From Chirona hameri (lineage: Eukaryota; Arthropoda; Thecostraca; Balanomorpha; Balanidae), in the NCBI GenBank assembly GCA_036785665.1, contig JAXIVJ010006340.1, positions 1-64,000 on the forward strand: a stretch of 64,000 nt of DNA, given 5' to 3'. Position numbers and translations under genes: made by a program. How positions within the stretch are numbered: position 1 is the first letter of the stretch; each line of letters starts with the position of its first letter. This document shows, piece by piece, positions 61,901 to 64,000 of the stretch. The notes below the pieces were generated by a model, which saw only the letters and a program-made list of their open reading frames with translations, did not search any database and was not told where the DNA came from.

Positions 61901-63224
61901 ACAGCGGCCGTAGTGAGGTTTGGATCCACAGAGCCAACAGTGAGCAGACCGGGACAGCGGCCGTAGTGAGGTTTGGATCCACAGAGCCAACAGTGCCGCA
62001 AATCGGCGCCGCTAGAAGTGGACGAGCCTTACTTTGGGAGTCATTTTGTATCATCATTGAGCGATGACGTTGTCGTGTTCCTAGATAAGTTGGAGATGCA
62101 CTTTGTCGTTCATATCATCACGGCGAAGCCTTACCCTGGCCAGACGTGCTCTAGGAATCTCCTTTCTCGGTCCCACCAAGGATACCCTGAAAATACAGGT
62201 AGACACACTCGGTTTATGCGAGCTGTTGGACAAACATACACAACAGTTTGCATCCAAACATTCGTAATTACAAAAGCTGCGAGGCCTTCCAGCTGTTACG
62301 GGACAGGTAGGGAGCGAATCACAGGGGAAGAATCGAGACCCAGCGATGACCCGACCTTTATTGTATTTCCGATGGAGGACATGGATACATATGGCTCATC
62401 TGCTGGGCTGAAGAATACACATGACTCATTATTCTTGGCCACAGAACACCCGTGGCTCAGGGCTCAGACTGCCAGACTACTCCCTCTGACTCTGCAGCCA
62501 TCGTCTTAATTGTGTCCACAAAACGACACAACGTCAAAACAAGCGAAACGTTTCTTGCAAAGTGCGTTATTGATTATGCTAACTAAGATTGCGTACAAAA
62601 CGATAAAACAAGCAATACGTTTCTTGCAAAGTGCGTTATTGATTAGGCTAACTAAGATTGCGAGCTTTCATACGCTTTAAAAAGAGAGATGGTTCCATAT
62701 AAGGACCATGCATGTACTGCCGGGTTCTCGAAAACCGCTTGATACAACAGAGTGGCACGTCTTCGGGTTTTTATTTTAGCATGATCGGCCAATATATTGA
62801 CGACTAAACGGCAGCGTGCTTCTGTCTTTGGGGCATTATCTGCTTTCGTCGTGGTTTCGACGGGATAATTTATGTTGATGTCATTCATTTATTACTGTAC
62901 CAAACTTATGTTGCTTAGAATGCGATTGTTTTCGGGAGCTTGAGATGTGATGCGCAGGAATGCACCGCTTTGGAATGCAAGCTGATGTGTGCTGCTGTTC
63001 TGAGCTTCCGATCAGGTCTGAGCTTCCGATCAGTTCTGAGCTTGTTGCTGAGTTGCTCTAAGCACGCTATGAGAGCCCGCGCTGCGATGACGGGGCGTTT
63101 TGCAGGCACCGCCTCCATCTACCCGCCTCCGGACGACGTGGAGGCCTTTATCCGGGCGCAGCTGTACGACGTCCGCTACAGCAGCGCCATCCCACAGGCG
63201 TACCCGTGGCCGGCCCACCTATAG
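34870..63224 (+). CDS. Men: Malic enzyme, 12 exons, 614 residues (probably NADP-dependent, mitochondrial form)
   Basis: Oxidative decarboxylation of L-malate to pyruvate, giving NAD(P)H and CO2. Spliced coding sequence: 34870-34922, 35642-35816, 45091-45249, 51548-51729, 56577-56757, 57453-57581, 57998-58180, 59036-59261, 59993-60135, 60465-60635, 61543-61666, 63106-63224; 1,845 nt, all phases consistent. Counting from the exon 2 Met (add 35 for the long form): Tyr117 in YTPTVG and Lys188 in VGKL (catalytic pair), Glu260-Asp261 and Asp284 (metal ligands), family signature FNDDIQGTASVAVGG, dinucleotide loop GAGEAA at 316-321. DSR at 350-352 resembles the Ser/Lys of NADP-type enzymes more than the Lys/Tyr of human ME2; cofactor choice is inference. 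Length fits (human ME1 572, ME3 604). The symbol follows the Drosophila gene name. Introns are minisatellite-rich. Confidence 0.95.
34923..35641 (+). other. Malic enzyme intron 1
   Basis: 719 bp from AG|GTACGG to CGCCGCAG. No repeat array or element is recognised. It could hold a second promoter for the short isoform, but I see no distinct core promoter motif. Confidence 0.55.
35642..35816 (+). CDS. Men: Malic enzyme exon 2, with internal start codon
   Basis: Acceptor CCCTCGCCGCAG; donor AACAAG|GTGAGA, phase 0. It encodes the end of the presequence and, from an ATG at 35694 (AACGATGT, A at -3), MSQDLSRDRLGQRPF and GIDHLRDPRLNK, matching the conserved start of malic enzymes (hhLxDPxxNKG). Translation from 35694 would give a 579-residue cytosolic-type protein. 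A transcript starting within intron 1 or at exon 2 would use it. Confidence 0.88.
35817..36995 (+). other. Intron 2, left part, with a 15-bp-stem hairpin
   Basis: Mostly ordinary sequence. AGTTTAGCTTGGCAC (36455-36469) and GTGCCAAGCTAAACT (36480-36494) form a perfect 15-bp stem with a 10-base loop. TTTAAAGGGAGATAATCACC near 36202 resembles the TTAA-MITE terminus, but no partner terminus was found. Confidence 0.6.
36996..37498 (+). repeat. 36-bp minisatellite, 14 units (intron 2)
   Basis: Fourteen near-identical units: TTCCTACGCCTGCACGAGCA then CCGTTATCGCCTCCAG. The only common variant is T/G in the base after CCAG. Since 36 is a multiple of three, three plus frames and one minus frame stay open, giving YACTSTVIASSS, PTPARAPLSPPV and RLHEHRYRLQFL. 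None is a real protein: the array is intronic. Confidence 0.97.
37611..37945 (+). repeat. 40-bp minisatellite, 8 full units (intron 2)
   Basis: The unit CGGTCATCGTGCTACCATGG then CGACTCTCATGCTGCGTGAT starts every 40 bp from 37611 to 37891, with a ninth partial unit at 37931. Units differ by GCTACC/GATACC. A lone diverged copy (GTTACCATGGCGACTTGTGC) follows at ~37960. Confidence 0.97.
38245..39081. mobile_element. TIR element with internal ~128-bp tandem repeats (intron 2)
   Basis: Ends are perfect 16-bp inverted repeats, ACGAGCGAGCGCGAAG and CTTCGCGCTCGCTCGT. Inside are four copies at 128-135-bp spacing of a block with the self-complementary GCACGTGCGCACGTGC (38597, 38725, 38860, 38988), then CAGGAACGGCTGAGCCGATT and CAAATTTGGTGTGTGGTTAG. 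A related shorter element is in intron 8 (59533-59895). No transposase is seen and the superfamily is unresolved. Confidence 0.8.
39791..40172 (+). repeat. 35-bp minisatellite, 11 units (intron 2)
   Basis: The unit GCGTCGCTACTCTCACAAGC then ACGACTGGGATTATA starts every 35 bp from 39791 to 40141. The first and last two units have GCTGCTC in place of GCTACTC, so the edges share a variant that the middle has lost. Confidence 0.96.
40173..41825 (+). other. Intron 2, middle part, no exon recognised
   Basis: An open frame of 288 codons (40760-41626) has no recognisable domain and unremarkable composition. With no homology and an intronic position it is not called. Short direct duplications occur at 40448-40478 (GAGACTCGTGTTAGTT), 41040-41095 (TATATCTTGCCGCACAG) and 41395-41480 (CGTCATGATGACG type). 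Confidence 0.5.
41826..41992 (+). repeat. ~32-bp tandem repeat, 5 units (intron 2)
   Basis: The unit CCCGTCAGTACTGCCGCGTA then ACACTGGACTCA is repeated with a 32-bp period, drifting in the last two units (CCCCCATCAG, GGGTTACTCC). Confidence 0.9.
42540..42728 (+). repeat. ~16-bp GGCTGACAGGCGGTAG repeat (intron 2)
   Basis: About a dozen short units of GCTGACAGGCGG followed by TAGG, CCCG or GCGG. The minus frames read SALPPVSPTACQP and similar, which is a translation artefact. Each unit contains CTGAC, which also fits the branch-point consensus, but the nearest exon is 2.4 kb away. Confidence 0.88.
43086..43541 (+). repeat. 65-bp minisatellite, 7 units (intron 2)
   Basis: Units start GACTATAAGCCCATAATACC at 43086, 43151, 43216, 43281, 43346, 43411 and 43476, an exact 65-bp period. 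They continue TGCTAGTCCCCAACATGCTA and CATATTGCGGCGCGTGGTCT. Confidence 0.96.
43542..45090 (+). other. Intron 2, right part, no gene recognised
   Basis: Unique-looking. A palindromic TGACG/CGTCA-rich patch lies at 44640-44780 (CCGTCACCGTGACGG, GTGACGTCAC). Confidence 0.5.
45091..45249 (+). CDS. Men: Malic enzyme exon 3
   Basis: Acceptor TTTCGATTGCAG, donor CTGCAG|GTGAGT, phase 0 at both ends, 53 codons. GMAFTLEERQRLGIHGLLPP is the strongly conserved N-terminal block of animal malic enzymes; NKYIYLMGLQ follows. Confidence 0.97.
45625..45882. mobile_element. hAT-like MITE with exact 8-bp target duplication (intron 3)
   Basis: Flanked by GTCTGGTC at 45617-45624 and 45883-45890. The ends are imperfect inverted repeats: CATAGGCGTACACAAGGAGG at the left and, inverted from the right, CAGTGGCGTACTCAGGATTC. 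It has a ~19-base G-run and a 10-base C-run near its left end, as in the other G/C-run elements. An 8-bp duplication is diagnostic of hAT-type transposition. Confidence 0.85.
46245..47990 (+). repeat. 24-bp minisatellite, ~72 units (intron 3)
   Basis: The unit TGACACTGTGACAGCGGCTC then TGCC occurs in variants (CAGCAG, CGGCGG; TGCCTG or TGCCCG; CTCT or CTGT) mixed along the array. Some units are shortened to TGACACTGTGCC. All three minus frames remain open for up to ~630 codons (HSVTGRAAVTVSQAEPPSQC), a consequence of the 24-bp period. Confidence 0.97.
47991..50180 (+). repeat. 50-bp minisatellite grown from the 24-bp unit (intron 3)
   Basis: The unit TGTCACAGCACGGGCGTGTC, GAAGCGACACTGCCTGACGG, CGGCTCTGCC (50 bp) is repeated about 40 times, with a shorter GACACTGTGACGG version and a few plain 24-bp units at 48152-48300. 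It contains the 24-bp unit's GGCGGCTCTGCCTGT plus a ~26-bp block with CACGGGCGTGTCGAAGC, so it is a composite of the neighbouring array. Confidence 0.95.
50440..50950 (+). mobile_element. TTAA-flanked MITE family B, second copy (intron 3)
   Basis: Starts TTAAAGGGAATAGTTTACC and ends GGTGAACTATTTCCTTTAA. The interior matches 9840-10349 closely, including CTGACGTCACGCGAATGTAA and CTATCTCAGTTTAAAACTAA. Its right TTAA (50947-50950) is also the left TTAA of the next MITE. Confidence 0.88.
50947..51525. mobile_element. TTAA-flanked MITE (family D) next to exon 4
   Basis: Left end TTAAAGGGACTATCCCACCT; right end, inverted, TTAAAGGGACTGTCCCACAT. The last TTAA (51522-51525) is part of CTTTAAC, which fits a branch-point sequence and lies 22 bases from the exon 4 acceptor AG. 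The interior encodes nothing. It has the same terminal framework as families A-C. Confidence 0.85.
51548..51729 (+). CDS. Men: Malic enzyme exon 4 (catalytic Tyr)
   Basis: Starts DRNERLFYRLLSENVEQMMP and continues LVYTPTVGLACQKFG, which carries the catalytic Tyr, then the Arg/Asp-rich RRDRGLFIS and KGHVYDVLKN. Acceptor GCCATCACGCAG has a poor pyrimidine tract and sits 22 bp right of a MITE. The donor is AACTG|GTACGTG, phase 2; TG plus the first G of exon 5 makes the Trp of the conserved NWPE. The next 3 kb repeats this donor 94 more times. Confidence 0.97.
51730..54758 (+). repeat. 32-bp minisatellite of exon 4 donor sites, 95 units (intron 4)
   Basis: The first unit starts at the intron's first base. 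The unit is GTACGTGTTCGTGACGGGTA then GGATGACAACTG, and its last bases AACTG plus the next GTACGTG recreate the exon 4 donor exactly. There are 89 units of 32 bp and six 31-bp variants (starting at 52402, 52721, 53104, 53679, 53966 and 54605). Distances between variants are exact sums of 32-bp units (9, 11, 17, 8, 19), so there is no indel in 3 kb. Some units have GTACAT, GTACTT, GTATGT or ATACGT. The array ends where GATGAC runs into GCTGAGTTTGG. Minus frames up to 650 codons (TRTSCHPTRHEHVPVVILPV) are artefacts. Confidence 0.97.
54759..55262 (+). other. Intron 4 spacer with G/C-run element scraps
   Basis: A 17-base G-run at ~54817 and a partial G/C-run element at 55137-55200 (CAGTGGCGGATCCAGGAGGG plus a C-run of over 20). 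GCACCACCGCGCTGGGG is duplicated at 55210-55245. Confidence 0.65.
55263..56041 (+). repeat. 27-bp minisatellite with recurring spacer (intron 4)
   Basis: The unit GATGGCTGAGATCTGTAGAT then GTTCAGT occurs in blocks of 7, 2, 9 and 6 or so. Most blocks end in a spacer with GATGGGATGATGGTGATGCA then GCAGC. Frames MAEICRCSV (plus) and ITEHLQISA (minus) are artefacts of the 27-bp period. Confidence 0.96.
56155..56571 (+). repeat. CTGAC pentamer array at the intron 4 branch-point region
   Basis: About 400 bp of ACCTG/ATCTG pentamers with occasional CCTCTTCTG pieces, ending 5 bp before the GCTGGCAG acceptor of exon 5. Every ACCTGACCTG pair contains CTGAC, a match to the metazoan branch-point consensus (yUnAy), so dozens lie within the last 100-400 bases. 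CTCTTCTGACCTCTCTGCTG provides the pyrimidine tract. Confidence 0.93.
56577..56757 (+). CDS. Men: Malic enzyme exon 5 (catalytic Lys)
   Basis: Acceptor CTCTGCTGGCAG; donor AACCAG|GTTAGT, phase 0. Encodes VVVTDGERILGLGDLGAQGM and GIPVGKLSLYTALAGI, including the catalytic Lys in VGKL, then LPVTLDVGTNNQ. Confidence 0.98.
56762..57076 (+). other. Intron 5, left part, with a GA-rich patch
   Basis: GAGAAAGAGAGAGAAAGAGA and similar purine runs at 56775-56840, then unique sequence. No exon. Confidence 0.7.
57077..57375 (+). repeat. GGTGCC hexamer array with higher-order units (intron 5)
   Basis: Runs of GGTGCC (with GATGCC and TGTGCC variants) are divided by ACCGGGTGACACTGTGCC into about five higher-order units of 50-58 bp, followed by an uninterrupted (GGTGCC)n run. 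It ends ~75 bp before exon 6. Six-base periodicity keeps all frames open (VPVPVP, CRCRCR, HRHRHR). Confidence 0.96.
57453..57581 (+). CDS. Men: Malic enzyme exon 6
   Basis: Acceptor CTTTCTTTCTCAG; donor ATCCAG|GTGTGC (a weak donor); phase 0 at both ends; 43 codons. Encodes ELLDDEDYIGLRHKRVTGAE and YDDFVDEFMQAVVKRYG, which match the conserved block before the metal site. Confidence 0.97.
57582..57997 (+). other. Intron 6
   Basis: 416 bp with a weak donor (GTGTGC). No repeat array, unlike most neighbouring introns. Confidence 0.7.
57998..58180 (+). CDS. Men: Malic enzyme exon 7 (metal site and family signature)
   Basis: Acceptor GTGCTGATTTCAG; donor GGAGAG|GTGAGG, phase 0. Begins FEDF, whose Glu and Asp bind the divalent metal, continues CTFNDDIQGTASVAVGGLL (malic enzyme signature, third metal Asp) and ends in the dinucleotide-binding start FLFLGAGE. 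The last 12 bases plus the donor are repeated as a 26-bp minisatellite in the intron that follows. Confidence 0.98.
58181..58492 (+). repeat. 26-bp minisatellite of exon 7 donor sites, 12 copies (intron 7)
   Basis: The exon 7 end and intron start, GGAGCTGGAGAG|GTGAGGGC then TGCGTC, form a 26-bp unit. Donor positions recur at 58181 (the real one), 58207, 58233, 58259, 58285, 58311, 58337, 58363, 58389, 58415, 58441 and 58467. Eleven of the 12 keep GT (58285 has TT). Three read GTTAGG; the others read GTGAG. The exonic half of the unit is also preserved. Confidence 0.96.
58675..59000 (+). repeat. 11-bp GTTAGACCGGC array (intron 7, 3' part)
   Basis: Around 28 short units of GTTAGACCGGC, drifting to GTTGGACTGAT and GTTAGGCTGAC at the edges. 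It ends ~35 bp before the exon 8 acceptor, and its last units include CTGAC (GCTGACGTTAGACTGA, AGACTGACAC), a possible branch point. Confidence 0.93.
59036..59261 (+). CDS. Men: Malic enzyme exon 8 (NAD(P) domain)
   Basis: Acceptor TTTCCGACAG; donor TTATCG|GTGAGC, phase 1. Encodes AALGIAGLCVMAMVQEGLST (completing GAGEAA), KKIFMIDSRGLIVKNR (cofactor phosphate region) and DRVKPTVLI. Confidence 0.97.
59533..59895. mobile_element. Shorter relative of the 38.2-kb TIR element (intron 8)
   Basis: Begins TTACGAGCGAGCGCGAAG and shares GACCCGACCCG-type text, CGCTTTTGAGGAGCTTATAT, ATCCGATTGACAAG, GTGGCGCGTGGCACGTGCCG and GAAATTTGGTGTTTGGTT with the element at 38245-39081. It has only one copy of the internal block and a degraded right end (CTCGCTCGTCC). 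Confidence 0.75.
59993..60135 (+). CDS. Men: Malic enzyme exon 9
   Basis: Acceptor TTCGTTTCAG; donor ACAGAG|GTCAGC, phase 0. Completes the Gly codon and encodes ASAQSGAFTAEILKQMGEIN and IIFALSNPTSKAECTAQQAY, a hallmark malic enzyme segment. Confidence 0.97.
60136..60464 (+). other. Intron 9
   Basis: 329 bp with no repeat array or element seen. Donor GTCAGC, acceptor TTTTCGCCGCAG. Confidence 0.7.
60465..60635 (+). CDS. Men: Malic enzyme exon 10
   Basis: Acceptor CATTTTCGCCGCAG; donor GCCGAG|GTGAGG, phase 0 at both ends. Encodes GRAIFASGSPFDPVTINGKT and LYPGQGNNAYIFPGVSLGVI, one of the most conserved parts of the enzyme. Confidence 0.98.
60905..61530 (+). repeat. 63-bp minisatellite containing a copy of the exon 11 acceptor (intron 10)
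   Basis: The unit AGTGTGTGCAGTGGATGCTG, AAGGCCAAGAGACCTGTGCG, TGCTGTAAGACTAGAGGCGG, GGC (63 bp) is repeated about nine times, with GCGT/CCGT and GGATG/GGCTG variants. At 61281-61316 the array is interrupted by GTGTGGTGATGACGTTGGTC, GCGCCTCCTCCGCCAG, identical to the sequence ending at the true exon 11 acceptor (61542). The array then restarts at ~61335. The 63-bp period keeps ECPCCKTRG-like frames open; they are not genes. Confidence 0.95.
61291..61333. other. 18-bp-stem hairpin around a decoy acceptor
   Basis: GACGTTGGTCGCGCCTCC (61291-61308) and GGAGGCGCGACCAACGTC (61316-61333) are perfect inverted repeats with a 7-base loop, TCCGCCA. The decoy's CAG spans the loop/stem border, so in RNA it would be held in a very stable GC-rich hairpin. 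The true acceptor lacks the right arm and follows the left arm directly. Confidence 0.93.
61543..61666 (+). CDS. Men: Malic enzyme exon 11
   Basis: Acceptor GCCTCCTCCGCCAG; donor AAACAG|GTGAGG, phase 1. Encodes ALSVMVTPEDLDQGRLYPPL and SSIQNVSLKIAVQLAEHAYK. The 30-odd bases ending in this acceptor also occur at 61281-61316 as a decoy. Confidence 0.97.
61735..62000 (+). repeat. 53-bp minisatellite, 5 units (intron 11)
   Basis: GACCGGGACAGCGGCCGTAG starts at 61735, 61788, 61841, 61894 and 61947, exactly 53 bp apart, each continuing TGAGGTTTGGATCCACAGAG. It lies ~70 bp inside the intron and does not include the exon 11 donor. Confidence 0.96.
62001..63105 (+). other. Intron 11, remainder
   Basis: Contains a ~67-bp direct duplication (AACGTTTCTTGCAAAGTGCG... 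near 62550, and TACGTTTCTTGCAAAGTGCG... near 62617) and a small CTGAGCTTCCGATCAG repeat near 63001-63040. No exon recognised. Confidence 0.6.
63106..63224 (+). CDS. Men: Malic enzyme exon 12 and stop
   Basis: Acceptor CGTTTTGCAG. Encodes TASIYPPPDDVEAFIRAQLY and DVRYSSAIPQAYPWPAHL, then TAG at 63222-63224. It matches the conserved C-terminal block (YPxPxDxxAFIRxQLY), which ends here a few residues after the usual Trp-Pro. Confidence 0.95.
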
Positions 63225-64000
63225 GTGGCGCTGGTCCAGGCCTGAGGCGAGCCGTGCTTGGGCGGGCGGGGCGGGCTCAGGTCCGCCCCGCCCCGCCCCG
63301 CCCCGCCGGGGCTAAGTTGAGGAGGTTTGTCGCAGGCACCGAATGACTGCATGCTAGCCAGCACTGTTGCCTGCACCGCACGGCTGCACTAGTTAGTCCG
63401 CCCGCTGCTGACGCTGCCCGGCTGCCACGTGGTGGGAGAGAGTGTTGCTGCCACCGGACGGAGTTGGAGACTGGCCGTCGCGCCGCCACCGCAGACCCGC
63501 CTCCTCCCGTCCTGCTGTCCGCCCGCCGCTGACGCTGCCCGGCTGCCACGTGGTGGGAGAGAGTGTTGCTGCCACCGGGCGGAGTTGGAGACTGGCCGTC
63601 CCGCCGCCACCGCAGACGCCGGCTCCCGTCCTGCTGCCCGCCCGCCGCTGATGTGATCGTACCGCTCGTCTCTAGTGCTAGCTCTCGTCTCTAGTGCTAG
63701 CTCTTTGTGTTGTGTGTTTTCTTTGTGTTCGTGTCTGCTGGTTTTCGGTTCTCGCTATCTGCACCCGACACCGTCACTATAGTGACCGCCGAATGTTGCA
63801 CGCGCTCAAGCAGCACGGACTGCACTTTCCTCTCGGCTGGTGTCTCCACTGGAAAGGATGTGTGTGACAACTGGCAGGGATCCGAATGTGTGTCGAATGT
63901 GGCGTCACGAAGAATGGTCACATCGCTAACATCTGTGTCTTCTGTCTGGCGAATCTCTCGCCGAAACTGGTATAGACAATAGTTGTGGCGTGAAATATAA
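63225..64000 (+). other. 3' flank of malic enzyme, GC-rich, with a 121-bp tandem duplication
   Basis: A CCCCG run at 63281-63306, then two copies of a ~121-bp unit starting GTCCGCCCGC at 63396 and 63517 (with GCTGCCACGTGGTGGGAGAG and GAGACTGGCCGTC), and the start of a third at ~63638. A CTCGTCTCTAGTGCTAG duplication is at 63665-63700. I see no AATAAA or ATTAAA before the window ends, so the poly(A) site is either beyond 64000 or non-canonical. Confidence 0.65.

Overview
This is eukaryotic, and almost certainly invertebrate animal, nuclear DNA. Coding sequence is a small fraction of the window. The one clear gene is split into short exons with GT/AG borders, and non-LTR retrotransposon and DNA-transposon (MITE) remains are common. 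The gag-like zinc-knuckle pattern of the retroelement and the protein similarity fit an arthropod (a crustacean would not surprise me), but the species cannot be read from the sequence. The most striking property is an extreme load of different minisatellites, about 25 separate families, in intergenic DNA and in nearly every intron. Most long open frames are by-products of these stop-free tandem repeats and are not genes.

Layout. 1-8.0 kb: a ~60-bp satellite with a variable poly-C tract, interrupted by a duplicated piece of its own right flank (possible assembly artefact). 7.7-10.4 kb: TTAA-flanked MITEs. 10.5-12.4 kb: a 45-bp array whose units carry a consensus 5' splice site. 13.3-13.7 kb: a TATA box and a possible first coding exon of an unknown gene. 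14.3-15.4 kb: a TTAA-flanked TIR element. 16-17 kb: a decayed reverse transcriptase with an internal 83-bp amplification. 18.7-19.1 kb: a long foldback element. 20.8-23.1 kb: three minisatellites. 24-29 kb: G/C-run MITEs and a purine tract. 29.5-29.8 kb: a second LINE remnant. 30.6-34.6 kb: a MITE split by an ORF1-only, poly(A)-tailed retroelement with a 9-bp target duplication.

34.8-63.2 kb: a 12-exon malic enzyme gene on the + strand. All phases agree, and the 1,845-nt reading frame encodes 614 residues: an Arg-rich N-terminus that looks like a mitochondrial presequence, then the complete catalytic core. A second AUG in exon 2 would give a 579-residue form without the presequence. The rest of the window is this gene's introns and 3' flank.

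Most unusual signal: splice signals have been captured into tandem arrays. In introns 4 and 7 the array begins exactly at the exon/intron border and every unit repeats that border (95 units of 32/31 bp and 12 units of 26 bp). The 3' end of intron 4 is an array of a branch-point-like pentamer. Intron 10 carries a second copy of the exon 11 acceptor inside an 18-bp-stem hairpin. The exon 4 acceptor lies 22 bp downstream of a MITE that seems to supply its branch point. This suggests either minisatellite growth seeded at splice sites or redundancy of splice signals in long repetitive introns.
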